Assembly (NCBI RefSeq): GCF_029266855.1
Contig: NZ_JAQSWB010000010.1
Location: forward strand, 56,809-120,808
DNA length: 64,000 bases
Source: Fluviicola sp.
Lineage (GTDB): Bacteria; Bacteroidota; Bacteroidia; Flavobacteriales_D; Crocinitomicaceae
Reading direction: 5' to 3'
Below are positions 1-7,634 of this stretch, piece after piece. The notes beneath the pieces are model-generated. The model did not search any database and was not told where the DNA came from. It saw only the letters and a list, made by a program, of their open reading frames with translations. The position numbers and the translations under genes were made by a program. Position 1 is the first letter of the stretch. Each line of letters opens with the position of its first letter.

Positions 1-19
1 AAAAGAAGCTTATCAAAGT

Positions 20-56
20 CTTTTGTCTTAAGTCTTAAGTCTCAAAATCCTAAAAA
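20..56. repeat. degenerate AGTCTTAAGT/ATCCTAAAA repeat, partial copy
   Basis: The bases before the thiolase start carry GTCTTAAGTCTTAAGTCTC followed by AAATCCTAAAA. The same vocabulary fills 12936-13085, 39110-39283 and 49712-49800. The copy is cut by the window edge, so its left arm is not visible. Confidence 0.5.
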
Positions 57-1235
57 ATGAGTAAAGCATATATCGTAGCGGGATTCCGCTCAGCAGTAGG
101 AAAAGCAGGAAAAGGAGGATTTCGGTTCTTCCGTCCTGATGATTTGGCGGCTCGTGTGATTGAGCACCTGGTAGCCAGTGTTCCGCAAGTAGAAAAAACA
201 CGTATCGACGATGTAATTGTCGGGAATGCGACTCCTGAAGCGGAGCAAGGATTAAATGTTGGCCGCCTGATTTCCCTGATGGGATTGAAAACGGACAAGG
301 TTCCGGGGATGACAGTCAACCGTTATTGTTCGTCGGGGCTGGAAACCATTGCACTGGCACAGGCAAAAATAGAAGCCGGAATGGCTGATTGCATCATTGC
401 AGGCGGAGTGGAATCCATGTCGGTCATGGCGATGGGAGGCTGGAGAATTGTTCCGAATCCGAAAGTGGGAAAAGAAAACCCGACCTGGTACTGGGGAATG
501 GGATTAACTGCCGAAGCCGTTGCAACGCAATTCAAAGTAAGCAGAGAAGATCAGGACATCTTCTCCCTCAAATCACACGAAAAGGCCTTAAAAGCGATCG
601 CTGAAGGAAAATTCAAGGAAGATATCGTTCCCATTGAAGTGGAAAACATCTTCCTGGATGAAAACGAGAAAAGACAAGTCAAAAAATATATTGTGGATAC
701 AGACGAAGGACCGAGAGCTTCCACGATTGAAGGATTGGCCAAATTACGTCCGGTATTTGACGCAATGGGAAGTGTAACTGCAGGGAATTCTTCTCAAACA
801 TCAGACGGAGCTGCTTTCGTAATGGTGATGTCAGAAAAAATGGTGAAAGAATTAAATATCGAACCGATTGCCCGTTTGGTAAGTTATGCCGTTGTTGGTG
901 TAGAACCGCGAATCATGGGAATCGGTCCGGTAGACGCTATTCCGAAAGCATTGAAACAAGCTGGAATGAGTTTGAACGACATCAACTTATTTGAGCTGAA
1001 TGAAGCATTTGCATCACAATCGTTAGCTGTCATTCGCGAAGTTGGTTTAAACCCGGATATCGTAAATGTAAATGGCGGAGCAATCGCCTTGGGTCACCCA
1101 CTTGGTTGTACCGGAGCAAAACTCACTGTTCAGATGATCAATGAATTGCGCAGACGAAATCAAAAATACGGAGTCGTTACCATGTGCGTGGGGACGGGAC
1201 AAGGTGCGGCCGGTGTGATAGAGTTGTTGAAATAA
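57..1235 (+). CDS. fadA: acetyl-CoA acyltransferase (thiolase)
   Basis: A 392-residue thiolase that cleaves 3-ketoacyl-CoA with CoA, or runs in the condensing direction, in the cytoplasm. The three active-site blocks are visible: the nucleophilic Cys91 in NRYCSSG, His347 in GHPLGCTG, and the acid/base Cys377 in CVGTGQG. Length matches the family. The ATG lies directly after a degenerate copy of the AGTCTTAAGT repeat found elsewhere in this window. An intrinsic terminator follows the stop. The best match by eye is FadA/FadI-type beta-oxidation thiolase; PaaJ (3-oxoadipyl-CoA thiolase) is an alternative since phenylacetate genes lie elsewhere in the window, but nothing local ties them together. 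Confidence 0.9.
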   Translation: MSKAYIVAGFRSAVGKAGKGGFRFFRPDDLAARVIEHLVASVPQVEKTRIDDVIVGNATPEAEQGLNVGRLISLMGLKTDKVPGMTVNRYCSSGLETIALAQAKIEAGMADCIIAGGVESMSVMAMGGWRIVPNPKVGKENPTWYWGMGLTAEAVATQFKVSREDQDIFSLKSHEKALKAIAEGKFKEDIVPIEVENIFLDENEKRQVKKYIVDTDEGPRASTIEGLAKLRPVFDAMGSVTAGNSSQTSDGAAFVMVMSEKMVKELNIEPIARLVSYAVVGVEPRIMGIGPVDAIPKALKQAGMSLNDINLFELNEAFASQSLAVIREVGLNPDIVNVNGGAIALGHPLGCTGAKLTVQMINELRRRNQKYGVVTMCVGTGQGAAGVIELLK

Positions 1236-1254
1236 TATTGGCTTAGAATTATTG

Positions 1255-1284
1255 AAACGCCGTTTGTCCGCAGACGGCGTTTTT
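1255..1284 (+). terminator. intrinsic terminator after thiolase
   Basis: A perfect 9-bp stem (AAACGCCGT at 1255-1263 with ACGGCGTTT at 1274-1282) with a 10-base loop runs into a T-run 20 bases after the thiolase stop. Confidence 0.85.
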
Positions 1285-1344
1285 CCTGTTATAATTCTCT
1301 AAAAACAAAATCGGAAGGAGCTTTTTCTTAATTTCGAAGAATAT

Positions 1345-2403
1345 ATGGAAAACAGCTCTAAGAAAATAGCGAAAGTTCAAATGACAAGTCACGCCTTGAT
1401 CATTTTTTCCATTGTTGTAATCATTCTCTATTTGGGACGAAGTTTGATCATTCCGCTCATTTTCGGAATCATTTTGTGGTTGTTGATGCGCAAGATACGT
1501 TCGCTCTTTTACATCATCCGATTAAAAGATAAGTGGTTTCCGAAATGGCTGAAAACACTTCTGAGTTCTGCAATCTTATTCTCCCTGGTTTGGGTTATCG
1601 GTTTTATTTTCGAACGGAATATCCAGGAGCTGATCAAATACTACGATGTTTACGATGCTCATTTCACTTCAATCTTAAAGGAATTTGACAGTCTTTCTTC
1701 CTATAAAACAGAAGACATTATAAAGAGCTTCAGCTCCAACGACCTGATCAATAAATACATCACTTCAGTCATCACTTCCCTGCAAACTATTATTTCAAAT
1801 GTCATCATTGTTTTGATCTATATGCTTTTCATTATCCTGGAAGAATCTTCTTTCAAGGACAAGGTAAAAGCCATGTTCCCTCAACAGGATGCATATGATG
1901 AACGAATTTTAGTTATCCGGAGAATTGAAAAGGCGATCACGAATTATTTAGGAATCAAATCCCTTATAGCATTGATCTCTTCTACGATTGCATATTCGAT
2001 TTTTACACTTATTGGCCTTCACGCCCCGTTCTTCTGGGCCTTGCTGATTTTCATGTTTAGCTTCATTCCTTTTTTCGGGGTATTGATCAGCTCATTCCTC
2101 CCGTCCATATTTGCCATTATTCAATTCGGTGGATACAGCGAATCACTTATTATTCTATTCAGTGTCGGTTCGATACAATTTATTGCCGGAAACATCATCG
2201 AACCAAAGGTTATGGGAAATACCATGAACGTTAGCCCGATCGTAGTTATCCTTTCATTAGGTTTCTGGGGCTTTATCTGGGGTTTGCCCGGAATGTTCCT
2301 GAGCGTTCCTATCACGGTGATCATGGTGATTATTTTCTCTAAGTTCAGATCTACGCGTGGAATAGCCATCATTCTTTCCGAAAAAGGAGAAATCGACCAC
2401 TGA
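1345..2403 (+). CDS. AI-2E family transporter (PF01594-like membrane protein)
   Basis: A 352-residue polytopic membrane protein of the AI-2E/YhhQ-PerM type. Hydrophobic segments are visible near residues 13-50, 68-90, 145-170 and in a dense block from about 205 to 340, the layout of this family. The name comes from the AI-2 exporter TqsA; most members have unknown or different substrates, so autoinducer transport should not be assumed. A -7-like box, TAATTTCG, lies at 1329-1336. The stop codon overlaps the start of the next gene by one base (TGATG), so the two are probably co-translated. Confidence 0.8.
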   Translation: MENSSKKIAKVQMTSHALIIFSIVVIILYLGRSLIIPLIFGIILWLLMRKIRSLFYIIRLKDKWFPKWLKTLLSSAILFSLVWVIGFIFERNIQELIKYYDVYDAHFTSILKEFDSLSSYKTEDIIKSFSSNDLINKYITSVITSLQTIISNVIIVLIYMLFIILEESSFKDKVKAMFPQQDAYDERILVIRRIEKAITNYLGIKSLIALISSTIAYSIFTLIGLHAPFFWALLIFMFSFIPFFGVLISSFLPSIFAIIQFGGYSESLIILFSVGSIQFIAGNIIEPKVMGNTMNVSPIVVILSLGFWGFIWGLPGMFLSVPITVIMVIIFSKFRSTRGIAIILSEKGEIDH

Positions 2404-3596
2404 TGAGAGTATTTTTAATCACATATTTTTCTTTAATCTCCCTGCTTTCATTCTCTCAGTTCGAAGATGAGAACGAGAACATACCGGTGTTTGGCGGATC
2501 GAATGTCATTGCAAAAAATGCCGCCGGGCAGGTTGGAATCAAATCCAGGGACGGGAAAGAAATCGTGCCCTTTGTTTATAACAAGATCATAGAAAATCAT
2601 TTGGGATTATTTGTTTTTAAAATCAACAAATCCAATGGATACGAACGTTCCTACTCATTGGGTTATTACAACAAACAATTCAAGCAAATCCTTCCCTGCC
2701 GGTATAACAGTTTACTGGCTTTAGACGACGGCTTTATTATTGCATCCCAAAATACAGACAAGAAATTCGGGCTGATCGATACTATCGGCAGGATTATCAT
2801 CCCGTTCGAATATGAAGAAATGGCTGCCCCGAGTGAAGGCTTGTTCCTAACCAAATTAAACGGGAAATACGGATATATCAATAAGAAAGACCATGTTGTT
2901 ATTGAACATAAATTCACTTATGCAAGTCCATTCTCAGAAGGATTGGCTGCAGCAAGCAAGTCTAATTTAATTGGTTTCATTAATCGGAAAGGCGATTTTG
3001 AGATCAAAGAAAAATTCACTTCAGCCGATGATTTTGAATACGGATATGCCCAGGTCTTTTTTCATAATCAAACGAGTGTGATCGACCCGAAGGGAATGAT
3101 CCTGTTTCCATTTATCTTTAAAAGTATTCATTCGGTTGGAAACGGTCAATTTGTTTTCGAAACGAGTGAAGATCTTCGCAACACCCTGGCCTATACCCTC
3201 CCCAAACTGGCAATTGCTCAGAAAATAGAGGAGCTTTCCCAATATGACTCCTTAATTACGAGCATGGATTCGGAAATCGATTCTGAGATCCTGGAAGAAA
3301 AGTTTATGGGAGTTATGAATTCAATTGGCCAGCTTATCGGCGGAAACGAATTTCAGCAGGTCGTGTTCATTCACTCTGACGGACCCAATCAGTTGTATGC
3401 CGTTCAGAAGCGATCCGATAATGAAAATGCAAACAGCAATTACAATTTTGCACTAATGGATGGTTCAGGGAAGATCCTGAGCGACTATCGCTTTTTTGAA
3501 GTGAAAGCAGATGAGAAAATCGTGGTAGAAGAAACCGGGGATGATTTTGTAAGTTACCGGGTTGATCCAACAGGGAAGTTGACGAAAGTGGAATAA
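2403..3596 (+). CDS. secreted WG-repeat protein
   Basis: A 397-residue protein with an N-terminal signal peptide (hydrophobic stretch ending near LLSFSQF, residue 19). The body has repeated units of the WG/KWG type, for example FGLIDTIGRIIIPFEYEE, YGYINKKDHVVIEHKF and IGFINRKGDFEIKEKF, each with the G-(Y/F/L)-I-(D/N)-x-x-G pattern and a following 'IIP/VIE+aromatic' strand. WG repeats are common in Bacteroidota surface or periplasmic proteins of unknown role. The C-terminal third has no clear repeat. It is translationally coupled to the membrane protein upstream, suggesting a shared envelope function, which is inference. Confidence 0.75.
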   Translation: MRVFLITYFSLISLLSFSQFEDENENIPVFGGSNVIAKNAAGQVGIKSRDGKEIVPFVYNKIIENHLGLFVFKINKSNGYERSYSLGYYNKQFKQILPCRYNSLLALDDGFIIASQNTDKKFGLIDTIGRIIIPFEYEEMAAPSEGLFLTKLNGKYGYINKKDHVVIEHKFTYASPFSEGLAAASKSNLIGFINRKGDFEIKEKFTSADDFEYGYAQVFFHNQTSVIDPKGMILFPFIFKSIHSVGNGQFVFETSEDLRNTLAYTLPKLAIAQKIEELSQYDSLITSMDSEIDSEILEEKFMGVMNSIGQLIGGNEFQQVVFIHSDGPNQLYAVQKRSDNENANSNYNFALMDGSGKILSDYRFFEVKADEKIVVEETGDDFVSYRVDPTGKLTKVE

Positions 3597-3632
3597 ATCA
3601 AAACGATCAGTCATCTCCCTCAGTGTTTATAA

Positions 3633-3680
3633 TATTTGCATGTTCGCGATATCAGGAACCAGCCTTTATTTACGAGGGGT
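3633..3680 (-). repeat. dispersed palindromic repeat R1, diverged copy
   Basis: Shares GCATGTTCGCGATAT with 15327-15341 and, on the minus strand, the order CCCCT - AAATAAAGGCTG - GATATCGCGAA with the copies at 7542-7584 and 15321-15366. Here the palindrome is interrupted (TTCGCGATATCAGGAA). It sits between two convergent genes. Confidence 0.6.
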
Positions 3681-3696
3681 TCAAACGTTTTTCGTT

Positions 3697-5304
3697 CTAT
3701 TTATTCCTTCCGGATGTCTCCTTTTTTTCGCCCACAGTTTCCTTTGGAAGTTTCCTGGGTTCAAGCAATTCCTGCCAGGTTTTAGGCCGCAGCATCGGAT
3801 TCCATTTGAATTCCTTCAAAAACTGCTCTTCCGGATTGATTTGATCTATCGGATAGAATTTCCCGTCGGGTTGGTTGATATAAGAGATTCCTGTTACTTC
3901 CCCGCTGTCCATGTAAACCTTCAGATCAGATGAAAAAATCCGGTTCAAACCAAGGCGCTTAATCACAATCGCCGAATCCGTCTTTTCTTCTTCTTCCGGA
4001 TAAAAGATAGTTTTTGCCTGACCGTACACATCCGAACGGGTCAATTCGTTGTTCCTGAAAAAAGACCAAATCTCCTTACCCGAAAGTTGATTGTAATACT
4101 TTCCCGAATCCAGTTCATTGGCTGCAAAGGCATGAGGAAACAAATGTGCCCGGTCGATCAAGGTATCATTCTTGATAAAAACCCGAATAGTATCGCCAGT
4201 CAATTCCGAGTTATAACTCCAGAAATGAGCATTCCCCCACAAATCCATTATTCCTTCTGTCTTTTTGTAATCCAGCGAATCCGAAACTCCCTGTATTTTA
4301 TTTTGAAAGATGCGCACGTCCTGTCCTCCGGTAATTCGTAAAGTTTTCTCTAAAGTATCCCGTAAATGCACCAAGGTATCGGCTCTCAGGAAAAGTGTAT
4401 CCTTCGATTTCATAATCCGAATCAAAGGATAATCAGTCAGGACATCTTTCAGGGTTTTTCCGTCAGAAGTAAAATACCCGGCATTGAATTGCACTTTCTG
4501 AGCGGTATCCAGCATTTGGACATTTCCTCTTCCCTCAGCAAACTTTCGTTTGGGCGCATAAAACAAGCTATCTCCGGTAATGACTCTCGGTGCCTGCTCT
4601 ATTTTGGCGTTCCTGGTCAGCAAACCTTCTTCTGTCTGCACATGATACCAACCTCTATCGCAATAAAATTTGGAATCCTTTGTGGTTCCGACGGTTGGCC
4701 CGTAAAAGAACACTTTATGAACCAGGTAATTGTAATGCATCGTATCGGTAGTGAGTTTCAGATCATCGCTTTTATAAACGACGTTTCCTTTGAAGAAACT
4801 CTCTTCTGTATTCGGATAGAAATAACCGTATTGACTGGTTAAAACCTCATTGGTCGTAATATTTTCAATCCGTCCTTTATTCCGGTAAATCGCTTTGGAA
4901 CTTTTCGCGTCGTAATCCAGCGAATCGGTAGTTAATTTGTACTCCCTATCACGAATCCGGACGTGTCCCCAAAGCTTTGCCAAACGAGTTCTTCCATTAT
5001 AGTACATCGAGTCGCAAAACAAGTTCAGTGTATCTGCTTTATTGATCTGTACTTTTCCGTAGGCCCAAACTTCTCCCGTTCGTTCTTTGTAATGAGCAGA
5101 GTCACAAAACATGACATTTCCCTGGTACTTAAAATTCAGGAAACCGGTCAGGCGTTGCTTTCCGCTTTTTTCATCATAAGAAAGTTTTTTCGCCCCGGGT
5201 AACAGTTCCAGCCAGGATCCCTGGCCATAGGAAAATTGCGCATACACAAAAATTGCGCTCAATAAAAGCGCAATTCGATAAGTATATGTATTGAATGACT
5301 TCAA
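3697..5304 (-). CDS. OstA-like protein (LptA/LptD N-terminal-like)
   Basis: A 535-residue exported protein of the OstA/LptA beta-jellyroll type, linked by family to lipopolysaccharide transport across the periplasm. Repeating units such as CDSAHY...GxVxIxxxDTLxLxxDSMxY run through residues 55-400; this is the OstA repeat layout. The start is a TTG one base after the purA stop; it is favoured because it gives a complete signal peptide (charged MKS, hydrophobic IALLLSAIFVYAQF, cleavage near GQG). It is the last gene of the fur-like/STAS/purA operon. It is longer than LptA and lacks the LptD barrel domain, as is usual for Bacteroidota OstA-like proteins. Confidence 0.8.
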   Translation of the reverse strand: MKSFNTYTYRIALLLSAIFVYAQFSYGQGSWLELLPGAKKLSYDEKSGKQRLTGFLNFKYQGNVMFCDSAHYKERTGEVWAYGKVQINKADTLNLFCDSMYYNGRTRLAKLWGHVRIRDREYKLTTDSLDYDAKSSKAIYRNKGRIENITTNEVLTSQYGYFYPNTEESFFKGNVVYKSDDLKLTTDTMHYNYLVHKVFFYGPTVGTTKDSKFYCDRGWYHVQTEEGLLTRNAKIEQAPRVITGDSLFYAPKRKFAEGRGNVQMLDTAQKVQFNAGYFTSDGKTLKDVLTDYPLIRIMKSKDTLFLRADTLVHLRDTLEKTLRITGGQDVRIFQNKIQGVSDSLDYKKTEGIMDLWGNAHFWSYNSELTGDTIRVFIKNDTLIDRAHLFPHAFAANELDSGKYYNQLSGKEIWSFFRNNELTRSDVYGQAKTIFYPEEEEKTDSAIVIKRLGLNRIFSSDLKVYMDSGEVTGISYINQPDGKFYPIDQINPEEQFLKEFKWNPMLRPKTWQELLEPRKLPKETVGEKKETSGRNK

Positions 5305-5305
5305 T

Positions 5306-6577
5306 TTATCTGGTTGCCAAAGTTTGTTTGCGATCCGGTCCTACCGAAACTGTTTTTACGGGTACTTGCAAATGTTGTTCCAAATAAGTCACATAATCTT
5401 TTAAAGCTTGCGGAGCATCGGCATAAGAAGACAATTCAGTCAGATCTTTATTCCATCCCGGGATGTCTTCGTAAACCGGTTCAATAGTCACTCCGTCAAT
5501 GTCGTAAGGCATATAATCCTGCTCTATTCCGTCTACTTTGTACTTTGTACATGCACGAATCGTATCAAATCTGTCCAATACATCGGCTTTCATCATTGCC
5601 AGTTCGGTTACTCCATTGATCATGATAGCGTATTTCATAGCCGGAAGATCAATCCATCCACAACGACGCGGTCTGCCGGTTGTAGAACCGAATTCCCGGC
5701 CTTCCTGGCGGATCTTTTCACCTACCTCATCCTCCAACTCTGTTGGGAAAGGTCCGGAACCGACACGTGTGCAATATGCTTTGAAAATTCCGATCACATC
5801 GCCGATCTTTGAAGGTGCAATTCCAAGTCCGGTACAAGTTCCTGCCGTAACCGTATTGGAAGAAGTAACAAAAGGATACGTTCCGAAATCAATGTCCAGC
5901 ATAGTTCCCTGAGCACCTTCAGCCAGGATCTTTTTCCCGGAATTCATTGCATCATTCAAATAATGTTCGCTGTCAACAGCCGTTAAGCCCTTCAGGATCT
6001 CAATACCTTCCATCCACGGACCTTCCAGCTCTGCCAAATCGTATTCAAAACCTTCATAATGCTTCAGCATGTTCAGGTGTTTTTCTACCAAAGCATTGTA
6101 TTTATCTTTAAAAGAAGGCAGGAAAATATCTCCTACACGCAATCCGTTTCTACCGGTTTTATCCATGTACGTCGGTCCGATTCCTTTCAAGGTACTTCCG
6201 ATCTTATTTTTTCCTTTGGACGCTTCTGATGCGGCATCCAGCAATTTATGTGTCGGCAGGATCAAATGTGCTTTCTTCGAAACGATCAAACGCTTCTTCA
6301 CATCGATATTGAAAGGCGCCAATTTCTCCAATTCCTTTTGAAAAACTACCGGATCGATTACCACACCGTTTCCAATCAAATTGATCACATTGCTATGAAA
6401 AATCCCTGAAGGAATCGTATGTAACACGTGCTTTACACCTTCAAATTCCAGGGTATGACCTGCATTTGGCCCTCCCTGAAAACGAGCAATAATATCGTAT
6501 TGCGGAGTAAGAACATCTACAATTTTTCCTTTCCCCTCATCTCCCCATTGTAATCCTAAAAGAACATCTACTTTCAT
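5306..6577 (-). CDS. purA: adenylosuccinate synthase
   Basis: Converts IMP, aspartate and GTP to adenylosuccinate, the first AMP-specific step of purine synthesis. The N-terminal GLQWGDEGKGK (residues 8-18) carries the catalytic Asp13, and His41 stands in GGPNAGHT, both as in the family. Other blocks seen are GIGPTYMDK, EGAQGTMLDIDFGTYPFVTSSN and TTGRPRRCGW. Length 423 is normal. The start overlaps the STAS gene stop as ATGA, and the OstA-like gene follows after one base, so all four are read as one operon. Confidence 0.97.
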   Translation of the reverse strand: MKVDVLLGLQWGDEGKGKIVDVLTPQYDIIARFQGGPNAGHTLEFEGVKHVLHTIPSGIFHSNVINLIGNGVVIDPVVFQKELEKLAPFNIDVKKRLIVSKKAHLILPTHKLLDAASEASKGKNKIGSTLKGIGPTYMDKTGRNGLRVGDIFLPSFKDKYNALVEKHLNMLKHYEGFEYDLAELEGPWMEGIEILKGLTAVDSEHYLNDAMNSGKKILAEGAQGTMLDIDFGTYPFVTSSNTVTAGTCTGLGIAPSKIGDVIGIFKAYCTRVGSGPFPTELEDEVGEKIRQEGREFGSTTGRPRRCGWIDLPAMKYAIMINGVTELAMMKADVLDRFDTIRACTKYKVDGIEQDYMPYDIDGVTIEPVYEDIPGWNKDLTELSSYADAPQALKDYVTYLEQHLQVPVKTVSVGPDRKQTLATR

Positions 6578-6927
6578 TTGACTGTATTAAATTTTGCCTC
6601 AACCTCATCCGTAGAATTGAAGCAGCTAAAAATTTCGTTTAACTTGGATATTTCGAATAGTTTTTTGACTGTCGGCTGTAAATTCACCAGCACACAATCC
6701 AATCCTGTTTTTCGTGATCTTGTAAGAATCCGTACAAAGAAATTCAAGCCCGTACTATTGCAGTATTCCAATTTGGAACAATCGCAAAGAACCGCTTTCA
6801 GATCCTGTGAAACCGCTTTCTCAATTTGACTCAATGCATCTGTTAATCCTTCGTCAGAGATAATTCTTCCGGAAATTTTGACCAATACAAAATTCGACGA
6901 CTTCGTTATTTCAAACTGAGCGCTCAT
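6574..6927 (-). CDS. STAS-domain protein (anti-sigma factor antagonist-like)
   Basis: A 117-residue single STAS domain. The block DCSKLEYCNSTGLNFF contains the conserved D-x-S...S-T-G-L motif with Ser58 as the likely phosphorylation site, as in SpoIIAA/RsbV-type antagonists. In other bacteria such proteins bind anti-sigma kinases or control envelope transport; the partner is not in this window. Its ATG overlaps the regulator stop (TAATG) and its TGA overlaps the purA ATG (ATGA), so translation of the three is coupled. Confidence 0.8.
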   Translation of the reverse strand: MSAQFEITKSSNFVLVKISGRIISDEGLTDALSQIEKAVSQDLKAVLCDCSKLEYCNSTGLNFFVRILTRSRKTGLDCVLVNLQPTVKKLFEISKLNEIFSCFNSTDEVEAKFNTVK

Positions 6928-7382
6928 TATTGATTTTGTTCATTCTCTTCGTTTCTAACCCCGTAGAAATAAAGTGAATGGTGCTGGATTTTAACTCCGA
7001 AGATTTCTTCGATGGTTGCTTTGATACTTTGAACTCTCGGATCACAAAATTCAATCACTTCACCTGTATCCGTAATGATAACATGATCGTGTTGTTTGGA
7101 TCCGTGAGATTTTTCAAACTGTGCCAGGTTTTTGCCGAACTGATGTTTCCGCACCAGGTTGCACGCCAACAGTAGCTCAATGGTATTATACAAAGTAGCT
7201 CTGGAAACACGGTAATTTTGATTCTTCATCTTGATGTACAAAGACTCGATATCAAAATGCCCCTGATAATTATAGATTTCAGCCAAAATAGCAAAGCGCT
7301 CGGGTGTTTTCCGGTGCCCATTCTGCTCCAAATACGCTGAAAAAATGTTCCTGACTGTTAACTGCAGATCTTGTTGTTGCAT
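6927..7382 (-). CDS. Fur-family transcriptional regulator lacking the first CxxC zinc site
   Basis: A 151-residue Fur/PerR/Zur-type repressor. The winged-helix part contains [13 protein letters not shown] and [13 protein letters not shown] (recognition helix). The dimer domain keeps HDH, the Glu in VIEF and HHSLY, residues that form the regulatory metal site in the family. The usual structural CxxC after HDH is replaced by ITDT ([16 protein letters not shown]) and there is no C-terminal CxxC, so the structural zinc site is missing. An upstream TTG at 7403 is part of the promoter box TACTTTTG, so the ATG at 7382 is used. First gene of the operon with STAS, purA and OstA-like. Confidence 0.85.
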   Translation of the reverse strand: MQQQDLQLTVRNIFSAYLEQNGHRKTPERFAILAEIYNYQGHFDIESLYIKMKNQNYRVSRATLYNTIELLLACNLVRKHQFGKNLAQFEKSHGSKQHDHVIITDTGEVIEFCDPRVQSIKATIEEIFGVKIQHHSLYFYGVRNEENEQNQ

Positions 7383-7400
7383 CTGACAAAGTTGAAAGGG

Positions 7401-7408
7401 CAAAAGTA
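7401..7408 (-). promoter_or_regulatory. -7 box TACTTTTG for the fur-like operon
   Basis: Matches the Bacteroidota TAnnTTTG element 18 bases before the chosen ATG. No good -33 element is seen. Confidence 0.55.
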
Positions 7409-7541
7409 GTTATTTTTTTCTTTTGAAGCACGATTGAATTGGCGGTAAATGAGAAGTTTTCAACGAAACACATGGCTTTTGAACAGGATTGATAAAATCC
7501 ATCTTTTACCCATCAGATTTACCTGTCAAAAATAAGGCTAA

Positions 7542-7584
7542 ACCCCTTATAAACAAAGGGCTGTTCGCAATATCGCGAATTCAG
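7542..7584 (-). repeat. dispersed palindromic repeat R1
   Basis: Contains the palindrome TTCGCAATATCGCGAA (7564-7579). The 29 bases 7551-7579 are identical to the reverse complement of 15331-15359. It lies between the relA-type gene 3' end and the fur-like promoter. Confidence 0.8.
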
Positions 7585-7634
7585 AACTTAATCGTAGTTT
7601 TCTGATCAAAATATCTGCTCAATCCCAGAACGGA

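Noticed and set aside
3623..3933. plus-strand frames opposite the OstA-like gene
   Set aside because: They are antisense shadows of a long gene with a signal peptide and repeats; their products have no recognisable pattern.
7383..7403. TTG start for the fur-like gene giving seven extra residues
   Set aside because: The TTG is part of the TACTTTTG promoter box.
7564..7579. dif recombination site
   Set aside because: At least three copies occur in 12 kb, whereas a dif site is single per chromosome.
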